Assembly (NCBI GenBank): GCA_016285055.1
Contig: JAEEPZ010000022.1
Span: 1-42,404, forward strand
DNA length: 42,404 nucleotides
Source: Prevotella sp.
GTDB lineage: Bacteria > Bacteroidota > Bacteroidia > Bacteroidales > Bacteroidaceae
Reading direction: 5' to 3'
The translations under genes were made by a program, and so were the position numbers. A model generated the notes under the pieces. The model had not been told where the DNA came from. It worked only from the letters and a program-made list of their open reading frames with translations, and did no database searches. Shown piece after piece: positions 34,618 to 42,377 of the stretch (positions are counted from its first letter, which is position 1; every line of letters begins with the position of its first letter).

Positions 34618-34646
34618 GTCCGAAGAAAAATGCACAGGCTTCGGAC
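34618..34646 (+). terminator. Hairpin after DPP III, related to the palindromes at 688-770
   Basis: Eight-bp perfect arms GTCCGAAG (34618-34625) and CTTCGGAC (34639-34646) enclose a 13-nt loop. There is no T-tract on the plus strand, so termination efficiency is uncertain. The arms equal the half-sites of the phased palindromes at 688-770, which suggests one family of elements. Confidence 0.5.
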
Positions 34647-34674
34647 AACTAAGCTAAACAAAAAGAACTGACAG

Positions 34675-35349
34675 TTGAGAAATATAGACGATTACAGCAT
34701 AGAGCAACAGGTGAAAGACATCAAGCAGTCGTTCCGTCAGCTGATGGACGGCCAGGTGGCGCAGTCCATGCGGCAGAAAGGGATGGACTATCACCTGAAC
34801 TGGGGCGCCACCCTGCCCCGCCTGCGCGAGATGGCCGAGGAGCTCAAGGCCCGCCACCTCGCCATCGAAGGGGCGACGGCCGACAGGGCAACGACCTACC
34901 CGCTGGCCATCGCCTTGTGGAAGGAGAACATACGCGAGTGCAAAATCCTGGCCACGATGCTGATGCCGCCCGACGAGCTGCTGCCCGAGGTGGCCGACAT
35001 CTGGATGGAGCAGACCGCGACGGTGGAGATAGCCGAGCAGCTGGCGTTCAACCTCATGCAGCACGTGCCCTACGCCGCAGAGAAGGCTTTCCTCTGGCTC
35101 AGCTCGCCCGACGACCTGCCGCAAATCTGCGGCTATCACATCCTCAGCCGTCTCTTCATGCGCAAACTGGAGCCCAACGAGCGCGCCATCAACGAGTTCA
35201 TCGACCAGGCACTCGCAGCACTGCAGTCCCCCACCCCACCCTTGCGCAAAGCGGCCATGCAGAGCGTCATCCATTTTGCCGACATCGCACTGATATATCA
35301 GCGCATAGCCAGCGCTGCCATACGCTCCATCGGACTCGACTTTCTTTGA
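34675..35349 (+). CDS. DNA alkylation repair protein (AlkD-like, HEAT repeats)
   Basis: 224 aa from a TTG start at 34675 (then RNIDDYSIEQQ). No in-frame ATG gives a full N-terminus; the first internal Met is at residue 24 (MDGQVAQ). The all-helical sequence with repeated helix pairs (PLAIALWKENIRECKILATM, CGYHILSRLF) fits AlkD-like DNA glycosylases that remove alkylated purines, though I cannot place the catalytic residues surely. Cytosolic. mntP follows 24 nt later. Confidence 0.8.
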   Translation: MRNIDDYSIEQQVKDIKQSFRQLMDGQVAQSMRQKGMDYHLNWGATLPRLREMAEELKARHLAIEGATADRATTYPLAIALWKENIRECKILATMLMPPDELLPEVADIWMEQTATVEIAEQLAFNLMQHVPYAAEKAFLWLSSPDDLPQICGYHILSRLFMRKLEPNERAINEFIDQALAALQSPTPPLRKAAMQSVIHFADIALIYQRIASAAIRSIGLDFL

Positions 35350-35373
35350 GCAACCATCTACAGACCATCAACA

Positions 35374-35943
35374 TTGAACTTTCTCGACCTCATCCTTCTG
35401 GCCTTGTCGCTGGCCATGGACTGCTTCTCAGTCTCCATTGTCAGCGGAGCCATCCTGCGCTCATGGCAGGGCGGCGTGGTGTGGCGCATCAGCCTGCTGT
35501 TCGGTTTCTTCCAGGCGCTGATGCCGCTGATAGGCTGGACGGCGGTCATTCATTTTGCTGCCAGCCTGTCCGTCTATGGCCACTGGATAGCCTTTGTCAT
35601 GCTGCTGTTCATCGGCGGCAGGATGATCATTGAGTCGCTGCGTGCCGACGAGGATGCAATCTCTTTTCATCCCCATCACCTGCGCACCCAACTGCTGCTG
35701 GCCGTAGCCACCAGCATCGATGCGCTGGCCGTGGGCGTGTCGATGGCTGTCACGGGCTACACATCGCTGCAGCAGCTGTGGTGGCCGCTCACCGTCATCG
35801 GCATAGTGTCGCTGCTCATGTCGCTGGTAGGCCACAGGCTGGGCGTCAGCTTCGGCAAGAGCATAGTACGCCGCATCAGGCCGGAGCTCATCGGCGGCAT
35901 CATCCTCGTCCTGTTAGGCGTAAAGATACTGCTTTTCCACTAA
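35374..35943 (+). CDS. mntP: Manganese efflux pump MntP
   Basis: 189 aa with six hydrophobic segments. Family motifs are LALSLAMDCFSVSIVSG near the N-terminus and its internal repeat ATSIDALAVGVSMA (~105-120); the Asp residues in both are expected to line the Mn2+ path. The frame must start near 35374 to keep the first span, and the only candidate there is TTG, so the start codon is TTG, as in the gene before it. Inner-membrane protein. I see no yybP-ykoY-like riboswitch in the 24-nt gap, so manganese control through a leader is unlikely. Confidence 0.93.
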   Translation: MNFLDLILLALSLAMDCFSVSIVSGAILRSWQGGVVWRISLLFGFFQALMPLIGWTAVIHFAASLSVYGHWIAFVMLLFIGGRMIIESLRADEDAISFHPHHLRTQLLLAVATSIDALAVGVSMAVTGYTSLQQLWWPLTVIGIVSLLMSLVGHRLGVSFGKSIVRRIRPELIGGIILVLLGVKILLFH

Positions 35944-35961
35944 CAAATAACACTCAAAAAT

Positions 35962-36234
35962 ATGGCAACAAAACACATTCAGTACGAAACGACGGGCACC
36001 TGTTCGAAACTCATCGACGTGACCTGCGACGAGAACGACGTCATTCAGCAAGTATTCTTCCTCGGCGGCTGCAACGGCAACCTGCAGGGCATCTCACAAC
36101 TGGTTCGCGGCCAGAAGATTGACGACGTGATGCGCCGCCTCGACGGCATCCGCTGCGGCACCAAGGGCACATCGTGCCCCGACCAGCTCTGCCGCGCCTT
36201 GGAGCAGCTCCGCAAGGCTCCTTTAGAGGCTTGA
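35962..36234 (+). CDS. TSCPD domain protein (TIGR03905-like)
   Basis: 90 aa. Cysteines typical of the TSCPD domain are present: TGTCSKLID near residue 11, LGGCNGNLQG near 34, and GIRCGTKGTSCPDQL near 62, which includes the naming motif. The fold is related to the C-terminal part of B12-dependent ribonucleotide reductase, and stand-alone versions have no settled function. Its last nine codons lie in the first copy of a 66-bp tandem duplication. Confidence 0.9.
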   Translation: MATKHIQYETTGTCSKLIDVTCDENDVIQQVFFLGGCNGNLQGISQLVRGQKIDDVMRRLDGIRCGTKGTSCPDQLCRALEQLRKAPLEA

Positions 36235-36336
36235 CGGTTGGGGGCCCCGCATATTTGCGGGGCGAAACGTCAGCTCCGCAAGGCTTCTTTAGAGGCTTGA
36301 CGGTCGGGGGCCCCGCATATTTGCGGGGCGAAACGA
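36205..36336 (+). repeat. 66-bp tandem duplication over the 3' end of the TSCPD gene
   Basis: Copies at 36205-36270 and 36271-36336 differ at only a few bases. Each holds the gene's final codons (CAGCTCCGCAAGGCT..), the stop codon TGA, and a hairpin CCCCGC-ATATTT-GCGGGG. The second copy thus repeats the coding end and the hairpin out of context. The hairpin may protect the 3' end or terminate transcription; no T-tract follows. Confidence 0.9.
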
Positions 36337-36421
36337 GCCTGCCGCCGGCGTTAACTCCCCTTTTACCTTCAGAAACTAAAAAAAAACAAGGAAAAAATGC
36401 TGCAAATAAAATAAAAAGATG

Positions 36422-36429
36422 TATATTTG
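36422..36429 (+). promoter_or_regulatory. -7 box of the tat operon promoter
   Basis: TATATTTG matches TAnnTTTG, 31 nt before the tatA ATG, in an A/T-rich stretch that breaks the local GC-rich composition. A -33 TTTG at the right spacing is not seen. Confidence 0.55.
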
Positions 36430-36460
36430 CAAGCAAATTGCGACTTAACCAAACGTAACG

Positions 36461-36673
36461 ATGATGATAACACTGAAGTCACTGCTTCTCTTCGGCCTTG
36501 GCGGGCAGGAGATTCTGCTCATTGCCCTGGTAGTGCTGCTGCTTTTCGGCGGTGCAAAGATTCCCGAACTGATGAAAGGTCTGGGCAAAGGCGTGAAGAG
36601 CTTTAAGGACGGCATGAAGGAAATAGACATCGACACCGAGAAGGAACACGAAGGCCATAAAGACGACAAATGA
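36461..36673 (+). CDS. tatA: Twin-arginine translocase subunit TatA
   Basis: 70 aa. One N-terminal span (~8-28) begins after [12 protein letters not shown] and ends in [21 protein letters not shown], the TatA/E hinge and amphipathic helix; the tail is acidic and charged. TatA polymers form the passage for folded proteins. A second Met is at position 2. It is followed by tatC after 9 nt and no tatB is seen, as in many Bacteroidota where one TatA-type protein serves both roles. Confidence 0.93.
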   Translation: MMITLKSLLLFGLGGQEILLIALVVLLLFGGAKIPELMKGLGKGVKSFKDGMKEIDIDTEKEHEGHKDDK

Positions 36674-36682
36674 CCACAGTGA

Positions 36683-37444
36683 ATGAGTGAGCAGCCAGCC
36701 ACATTCTGGGAGCACCTCGACGTGCTGCGGTGGGCAATCATCCGCTCGCTGGCTGTCGTCGTGGGCTTTGCCGTGGTGGCCTTCTGCATGAAGGATTGGC
36801 TCTTCGCAGTGGTGCTTGCCCCCGCCACGAGCCAGTTCATCACCTTCCGGCTGATGGGCAGCCCAGAGTTCGCCATTCACCTCATCAACACGGGCTTGAC
36901 AGAGCAGTTTATGACACACATGCGCACGGCGGCCTACGCCGGATTGCTCTTCGCATCGCCCTACGTGCTCTATCAGCTGTTCAGCTTTGTGTCGCCCGCG
37001 CTCTATCAGAACGAGCGGCGCGCAGCCTACAAGATTGTGGGCTCGTCGTACGTGATGTTCCTCATGGGCACGCTCGTCTGCTACTTCATCATCTTTCCAT
37101 TAACAGTCAGATTCTTAGGGACCTATCAGGTCAGCGACGACGTGACCAACATGCTCACGCTGCAGTCGTATATTGACACACTCATCTCGATGTGCTTAGT
37201 CATCGGCGTGGTGTTCGAACTGCCTGTGGTGTGCGCCCTCCTGGGGAGCATGGGGATGCTGTCCGGCTCGCTGATGCGCCGCTACCGGCGGCATGCCGTC
37301 GTGGCCATCCTCATCGTGGCTGCCATCATCACACCCACCACCGATATCTTCACACTCATGGTCGTCTCATTGCCCATCTGGCTGCTCTATGAGGCGAGCA
37401 TCCTCATTGTACCCAAGCAAAAACAAAACCATTCACTATGTTAA
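36683..37444 (+). CDS. tatC: Twin-arginine translocase subunit TatC
   Basis: 253 aa with six hydrophobic segments. The signal-peptide-binding N-terminus is FWEHLDVLRWAIIRSL, and the late signature IITPTTDIFTLMVVSLPIWLLYE matches TatC. It is the receptor for twin-arginine signals at the inner membrane. It overlaps the polyferredoxin gene by 7 nt, so transporter and cargo are coupled. Confidence 0.96.
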   Translation: MSEQPATFWEHLDVLRWAIIRSLAVVVGFAVVAFCMKDWLFAVVLAPATSQFITFRLMGSPEFAIHLINTGLTEQFMTHMRTAAYAGLLFASPYVLYQLFSFVSPALYQNERRAAYKIVGSSYVMFLMGTLVCYFIIFPLTVRFLGTYQVSDDVTNMLTLQSYIDTLISMCLVIGVVFELPVVCALLGSMGMLSGSLMRRYRRHAVVAILIVAAIITPTTDIFTLMVVSLPIWLLYEASILIVPKQKQNHSLC

Positions 37445-38901
37445 GAACAATTCGTATCATACTGGCAACCATCTTCTTGATAGGTTTGTCATTCCTATTC
37501 CTTGACTTCACTGGCACAGCCCATCATTGGCTGGGCTGGATGGCGAAAGCACAGGCGCTGGAGGCTGTGCTGGCGCTGAACGTCGTGGTTATCATCGCCC
37601 TCGTCGTGCTGACACTGGTCTTCGGCCGCATCTACTGCTCTGTCATCTGCCCATTAGGCATCGTGCAGGACATCTTCGGCTGGCTGGGCAAGAAGGCGAA
37701 GAAAAACCGCTACAGTTACTCGAAAGAGATGAAATGGCTGCGCTACCCCATGCTGGCGCTGTTTGTCATCGCCTTTTTCGCAGGCGTAGGCAGCGTCGTG
37801 CAGCTGCTGGCTCCCTACAGCGCCTTCGGACGCATCATGTCCAGCATCTTCCAACCGCTCTACATGCTGGGCAACAACGTCCTGGCAGGCATCGCCGAGA
37901 GGGCCGACAGCTACACATTCTACAGTGTGGACGTGTGGATGAAGTCGCTGCCGGTGCTGCTCATTGCCGTAGCTACCCTCATCATCCTGTTTGTTCTGGC
38001 CTGGCGCGGGGGCCGCACCTACTGCAACACCGTCTGTCCTGTGGGCACGGTGCTGTCGCTGATGTCGCGCTTCTCCCTGCTGAAGATACGCATCGACACC
38101 AACAAGTGCAAGAACTGCTCACTCTGCGCCAAGAACTGTAAGGCCTCGTGCATCGACTTCAAGTCGCACACCGTAGACTACTCCCGCTGTGTGGTGTGCG
38201 GCGACTGTATCAAGAGCTGTCATTCCGGTGCGCTGTCCTACACCGGCCCCGCCAGCCTCACCCATTCCTCCAGCCCTACCGACGCCAGCCGCCGCTCCTT
38301 CCTCGTAGCCTCAGCGATAGCCACCACGGCACTGGCTCAGAAGAAGCTGGTGGACGGAGGCCTCGCACCCATCACGGCGAAGCAGGCGGCAGGCCGCGCT
38401 ACACCACTGACGCCTCCCGGCTCGCTCTCAGCACAGCACATGGCGAAGCACTGCACGGGCTGTCAGCTCTGTGTCACCGCCTGTCCCAACAACGTGCTGC
38501 GCCCCTCCACCGACCTGATGAGCCTGATGCAGCCCGTGATGAGCTACGAGCGCGGCTACTGCCGTCCGGAATGTACACGCTGCTCAGAGGTGTGCCCGGC
38601 AGGAGCCATCATGCCCATCGACAAAGCCGAGAAATCGAGCATTCAGATAGGCCACGCCATCGTGACGGTCAGCCAGTGCATCTCGGCGCAGGGCAAGGAC
38701 GAGTGCGGCAACTGCGAGCGTCACTGCCCCACGGGAGCCATCGAGATGGTGCCATCGAATCCCGACGATGACATGTCGCCCTACATGCCCGCCATCAATG
38801 AGGAGGCCTGCATAGGTTGCGGCGCCTGCGAATACGTCTGTCCCGTGCGTCCCCTCTCCGCCATCCATGTGGAAGGGCACGAGGTGCACAGAAAGATCTG
38901 A
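37438..38901 (+). CDS. Membrane polyferredoxin with internal twin-arginine motif
   Basis: 487 aa. About four to five hydrophobic segments in the first ~205 residues include the NapH/NosR/YccM-type cysteine pairs GRIYCSVICPLG and GRTYCNTVCPVG. Two 4Fe-4S sites follow (CKNCSLCAKNC; CVVCGDCIKSC). A twin-arginine segment S284-R-R-S-F-L289 with a short hydrophobic stretch then leads into a second part with four more ferredoxin-like cysteine clusters (CTGCQLCVTACP, CRPECTRCSEVCP, CGNCERHCP, CIGCGACEYVCP). The internal Tat-like signal suggests the C-terminal ferredoxin domain is moved out by Tat, possibly as a membrane-tethered folded domain. Likely an electron-transfer protein between quinone or cytosolic donors and periplasmic acceptors. 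The donor and acceptor are not identified. Confidence 0.85.
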   Translation: MLRTIRIILATIFLIGLSFLFLDFTGTAHHWLGWMAKAQALEAVLALNVVVIIALVVLTLVFGRIYCSVICPLGIVQDIFGWLGKKAKKNRYSYSKEMKWLRYPMLALFVIAFFAGVGSVVQLLAPYSAFGRIMSSIFQPLYMLGNNVLAGIAERADSYTFYSVDVWMKSLPVLLIAVATLIILFVLAWRGGRTYCNTVCPVGTVLSLMSRFSLLKIRIDTNKCKNCSLCAKNCKASCIDFKSHTVDYSRCVVCGDCIKSCHSGALSYTGPASLTHSSSPTDASRRSFLVASAIATTALAQKKLVDGGLAPITAKQAAGRATPLTPPGSLSAQHMAKHCTGCQLCVTACPNNVLRPSTDLMSLMQPVMSYERGYCRPECTRCSEVCPAGAIMPIDKAEKSSIQIGHAIVTVSQCISAQGKDECGNCERHCPTGAIEMVPSNPDDDMSPYMPAINEEACIGCGACEYVCPVRPLSAIHVEGHEVHRKI

Positions 38902-38944
38902 GAGTTGAGAATGGAGAATGGAGAATTATTGTATTGACCGAAAG

Positions 38945-40333
38945 ATGAAGAACAACAAACACATATCGCGCCGCTCCTTCCTGAAAGTCTTAGGTGCCGG
39001 AGCCGCCGCCACACTGGCTGCCTGCGCAGGAAAGAAAGAGAACGCCGTGGCCGACGATTATAAAAACCAGGTGGAGCCGCCCGTAGGCAAGATGACCTAC
39101 AGAACCAACCCCACGACGGGCGACCAAGTGTCGCTCCTGGGCTATGGCATGATGCGCCTGCCCATGATAGAAGGCAAAGAGGAATTTGACCAGGACATGA
39201 TCAACCGCCAGATAGACTACGCCATCGAGCACGGCGTCAACTATTTCGACACGTCACCCGTCTACTGCCGTGGACTCTCCGAGCGCTGCACCGGCATCGC
39301 CCTGGCCCGCCACAAAGAAAAGCGCAAGGACTACTTCGTGGCCACAAAGCTGTCGAACTTCGGACCCGACTTCCAAACCACAGAGGGGGCCAAGAAGATG
39401 TACCACGACTCCATGCGTGAGCTGCAGGTGGACTACATCGACTATTACCTGTTGCACGCCGTCGGTGGCAGCATGGAGGAGTTCTACAAACGCTATGTGA
39501 ACAACGGCATCATGGACTTTCTCGTGGCTGAGCGCGAGGCCGGACGCATACGTAACCTCGGCTTCTCGTTCCATGGACGGCAAGACGTGTTCGACGAGGT
39601 GATTGCCATGCACGACAAGTACCACTGGGACTTCGTGCAGATAGAGCTGAACTGGCTGGACTGGAACTATGCCAACGAAATCAGCGACAACAATGTGGAT
39701 GCCAGCTATCTCTACGACGAGCTGCAGAAGAAAGGCATCCCCGCCGTCATCATGGAGCCGCTCCTGGGCGGTCGTCTGGCCAACGTGCCACAGTATGTGG
39801 TCAACGAGCTGAAGCAGCTCCAACCCGAAAAGAGCATCGCCTCGTGGGCCTTCCGCTATGCCGGCACACCCGAGGGGGTGCTGACCGTGCTCAGCGGCAT
39901 GACCTTCATGGAGCACCTCAAGGACAACCTGTTGAGCTACTGTCCCTTGGTCCCGCTGACCGAAGAAGAGCAGCATCTGCTCGACACGAAGATTGCCCAC
40001 CAGATGATGGAGGAGGAGCTCATTCCCTGCAACGCCTGCCAATACTGCATGCCCTGTCCCTACGGCATCGACATTCCCGCCATCTTCACCCACTACAACA
40101 AGATGAAGACCGAAGGGCGCCTGCCCGCCGACAAGGGCAGTGCCGACTACCGCCGTCAGCGCCGCGAATACCTCATCAGCCTCGACCGTTCTGTAGAGCG
40201 TGAGCGCCAGCCCGACCACTGCATCAAGTGCGGGCGCTGCATCAGCGAGAAGCACTGTCCCCAAAGCATACGCATCCCCGCCAAGCTGGACCGCATCAGC
40301 AAGTTCATCGAGGAGCTGAAGCAAGATGCCTGA
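38945..40333 (+). CDS. Tat-exported aldo/keto reductase lipoprotein with Fe-S domain
   Basis: 462 aa from the ATG at 38945. It opens MKNNKHISRRSFLKVLGAG, a twin-arginine signal, with a lipobox L24-A-A-C27. The start at 38918 adds nine residues before the signal and is less likely. The AKR barrel follows: LGYGMMRLPM, YFDTSPVYC, IDYYLLHA, LGFSFHG, IMEPLLGGRLA. The C-terminal region has cysteine groups CNACQYCMPCPYGIDIP and CIKCGRCISEKHCPQSIRIP, usual in this ferredoxin-linked AKR class. It is likely a periplasmic membrane-attached oxidoreductase that gets electrons from the polyferredoxin encoded just before it (43-nt gap). Substrate unknown. Confidence 0.88.
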   Translation: MKNNKHISRRSFLKVLGAGAAATLAACAGKKENAVADDYKNQVEPPVGKMTYRTNPTTGDQVSLLGYGMMRLPMIEGKEEFDQDMINRQIDYAIEHGVNYFDTSPVYCRGLSERCTGIALARHKEKRKDYFVATKLSNFGPDFQTTEGAKKMYHDSMRELQVDYIDYYLLHAVGGSMEEFYKRYVNNGIMDFLVAEREAGRIRNLGFSFHGRQDVFDEVIAMHDKYHWDFVQIELNWLDWNYANEISDNNVDASYLYDELQKKGIPAVIMEPLLGGRLANVPQYVVNELKQLQPEKSIASWAFRYAGTPEGVLTVLSGMTFMEHLKDNLLSYCPLVPLTEEEQHLLDTKIAHQMMEEELIPCNACQYCMPCPYGIDIPAIFTHYNKMKTEGRLPADKGSADYRRQRREYLISLDRSVERERQPDHCIKCGRCISEKHCPQSIRIPAKLDRISKFIEELKQDA

Positions 40334-40345
40334 AAACAGCGCAGC

Positions 40346-40413
40346 CCCATAAGTCCCATAAGTCCCATAAGTCCCATAAGACCCATAAGTCCCATAAGAC
40401 CCATAACTCCCAT
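40346..40413. repeat. Tandem 9-bp repeats between convergent genes
   Basis: The unit CCCATAAGT (variants CCCATAAGA and CCCATAACT) repeats seven full times plus a partial, filling the gap between the AKR gene and the minus-strand AlbA_2 gene. On the minus strand the unit is ACTTATGGG, close to the GGAGTTA-type words in the other arrays. No hairpin terminator is seen, so convergent transcripts may meet here. Confidence 0.92.
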
Positions 40414-40418
40414 CCCCC

Positions 40419-41045
40419 CTACCCCTGCCAAAAGAGGAATTGCTGGCCTTCGTATTCCCACTGGAGAACGCCAAAGCGGATGAGGCGAGCCATCAGGGTG
40501 ATGACCCGGTGACGGGGAAGGCGCGAAAGACGCACGATACGGTTCAAGGTCAGACGGCTATTGACAACATCCAGCAACCGGCGAATGTCATCGTCGTAAG
40601 TAATCATGGCGCCCTGCACTCGCTGCGACTCACGCCAAAGGGCCAGGTGCACAGGAGAGGCCACAATGTTCTCGTCATGGATGCGGATATAGGCTCGCGG
40701 GCGCCCCTCCTCGTCGATGGCACAGACGGGACGCTTGTTCGAGGGGGGCACGGTGGCCACAACGATGGTACGGCCCTCGGCATGGTAGGTGTCGAACTTG
40801 ATGCTGGCCTCGGGCTTGCAAAACGTGTAAGCCGCCTGGTGCATCATAAAGATCTCCTCCTCACTGCGCACACCAGACAGATGACCGTCGTCGCGCACGC
40901 CAATGAGCAGCCGTCCGCCGTCAGTATTGGCAAAAGCCGATACAGATTTAGCCAGCTTGCAGGCATCGGCCACGCGGTACTTGAAGTCTTGCTGCTGATG
41001 CTCACCCTCACGGATGAGGCTGAGAAGATAGCGTTTGTCGTCCAT
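40419..41045 (-). CDS. AlbA_2 domain protein (putative ATP-binding regulator)
   Basis: 208 aa. EHQQQDFKYRVADACKLAKS and the following phrases AFANTDGGRLLIGVRDDG and GVRSEEEIFMM match the AlbA_2/Schlafen-type domain (~10-120). The remaining residues are winged-helix-like (NRIVRLSRLPRHRVITLMARL). Stand-alone AlbA_2 proteins are usually annotated as transcription regulators or ATP-binding proteins; the substrate is unknown. The gene has its own perfect promoter at 41084-41115 on the minus strand. A long open frame on the opposite strand over this gene is a by-product. Confidence 0.85.
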   Translation of the reverse strand: MDDKRYLLSLIREGEHQQQDFKYRVADACKLAKSVSAFANTDGGRLLIGVRDDGHLSGVRSEEEIFMMHQAAYTFCKPEASIKFDTYHAEGRTIVVATVPPSNKRPVCAIDEEGRPRAYIRIHDENIVASPVHLALWRESQRVQGAMITYDDDIRRLLDVVNSRLTLNRIVRLSRLPRHRVITLMARLIRFGVLQWEYEGQQFLFWQG

Positions 41046-41083
41046 ACACCTCTGCGAAGAGTTCGTTTACTGTTATCAAACCG

Positions 41084-41115
41084 CAAAAGTAACCATTGGC
41101 AAGCAGACAACCAAA
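41084..41115 (-). promoter_or_regulatory. Promoter of the AlbA_2 gene
   Basis: On the minus strand TTTG (plus 41112-41115), a 20-nt spacer and TACTTTTG (plus 41084-41091) form an exact Bacteroidota promoter 38 nt before the ATG. The divergent DUF418 gene starts 39 nt beyond it on the other strand, and no plus-strand TAnnTTTG is seen there. Confidence 0.8.
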
Positions 41116-41153
41116 TAGTACGCGTTAATTATAATGAAAAACATGATTGCATC

Positions 41154-42263
41154 ATGCAGACTTCACAACTTTTGCCAAACAAACGCATCGACGTAGCCGA
41201 TGCCCTGCGGGGTATCGCCGTTGCCGGCATCATATTGTATCACTCCGTGGAGCACTTCGACATCTTTACTCAGGAACCGATAGTGCATACGCTGCCTTGC
41301 GACGAGACGGTGGGCAACGTGCTGGCCTGGCTGCTGAGCGGCAAGATGTATGGCATCTTCGCCCTACTCTTCGGACTGACCTTCTTCATCATGAGCAAAA
41401 GCCGTCAAAACAGCCAGCAATCCTTCTCATGCCGATTTGCCTGGCGCATGTGCCTCCTCTTCGTGTTTGGCATCATCAACGTGGCCTTCTACGATGGTGA
41501 CATTCTGATGCTCTACGCGGTCTACGGCTTGCTGCTCATTCCCGTCAGCTATCTGCCGTCGCGCGCCGTCTGGTGCATCATCGTCCTGCTGGCCATACAG
41601 CCCGTGGAGCTGTTCTGCCTGCTGACCGGCATCACCATCGACCACACCAGGCTCTTTGACATCTATCATCACACCATTGCGCTGCATGAGAACGGCACGT
41701 TCTGGGAGAACGCCGTCAACAACGTGTGTTACGGCTTCGAGCTCAACCTGCGGTACAATGTCTACAGCGGCCGGCTGACCCAGTTGTTCTGCTTCTTCAT
41801 TCTTGGTATGCAGCTGGGCAGGCAGCGTCTTTTCTACGGTGAGAGTGTACGGATATGGCATAGAGTCCTTGCCATTTCTTTCGCCATTGTCATTGCGCTG
41901 AGCTGCATAGACTTTGGAACGTGGCACCTATGGCTGAAGCCCATCTACTGCCTCTTTATCATGCTGATGATTGTCTCGTCTGTCATTTCTGCCTGGTATG
42001 CTTTCAAAGGTGTTCGGCGCATGCTGCATCATCTGTGTACGTTTGGCCGGATGAGTCTCACCAACTATCTGTTGCAGTCGGCCATAGGCAGTTTTATCTT
42101 CAGCGGCTACGGGCTGGCCTGCTACCGCCTGGTGGGCACCACCTACGCCGTCCTCATCGGCCTGGCCATGACCGTCTGCCAATGCCTCTTCTGCCGATGG
42201 TGGCTCAGCCGCCATTCACGCGGGCCGATGGAGAATATCTGGAGAAAGCTGACGTGGATATGA
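41154..42263 (+). CDS. DUF418 family membrane protein
   Basis: 369 aa from the ATG at 41154 (MQTSQLLPNKRIDVADALRG). The frame is open far upstream (to 40440) but that part overlaps the AlbA_2 gene antisense and is not protein-like. About eight to ten hydrophobic segments are seen. RIDVADALRGIAVAGIILYHS, LLFGLTFFIMSKS, and the late GRMSLTNYLLQSAIGSFIF are DUF418 signatures. DUF418/YeiB-like proteins are inner-membrane and distantly related to acyltransferases; their role is unknown. It ends before a long perfect terminator. Confidence 0.9.
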   Translation: MQTSQLLPNKRIDVADALRGIAVAGIILYHSVEHFDIFTQEPIVHTLPCDETVGNVLAWLLSGKMYGIFALLFGLTFFIMSKSRQNSQQSFSCRFAWRMCLLFVFGIINVAFYDGDILMLYAVYGLLLIPVSYLPSRAVWCIIVLLAIQPVELFCLLTGITIDHTRLFDIYHHTIALHENGTFWENAVNNVCYGFELNLRYNVYSGRLTQLFCFFILGMQLGRQRLFYGESVRIWHRVLAISFAIVIALSCIDFGTWHLWLKPIYCLFIMLMIVSSVISAWYAFKGVRRMLHHLCTFGRMSLTNYLLQSAIGSFIFSGYGLACYRLVGTTYAVLIGLAMTVCQCLFCRWWLSRHSRGPMENIWRKLTWI

Positions 42264-42330
42264 CGAAGAGGAGGCCGTATTGTAGTTCTTTCTCGGGCCT
42301 CTCCGCTGAGGAGATAGCCGAACTGTAACA

Positions 42331-42377
42331 AACAGCGAGACGCGCTTCCAAACATCAAGGAAGCGCGTCTCGCTGTT
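42331..42377 (+). terminator. Long perfect hairpin terminator
   Basis: Nineteen-bp perfect arms at 42331-42349 and 42359-42377 (AACAGCGAGACGCGCTTCC and its reverse complement) surround a 9-nt loop. The arms end in AACA/TGTT, giving a short U-tract in either direction, so it could serve both strands. It lies 68 nt after the DUF418 stop; the rest of the window holds no gene. Confidence 0.85.

Noticed and set aside
40440..41153. N-terminal extension of the DUF418 frame
   Set aside because: It runs antisense to the AlbA_2 gene and its promoter, and lacks protein features; the DUF418 signature starts directly after the ATG at 41154.
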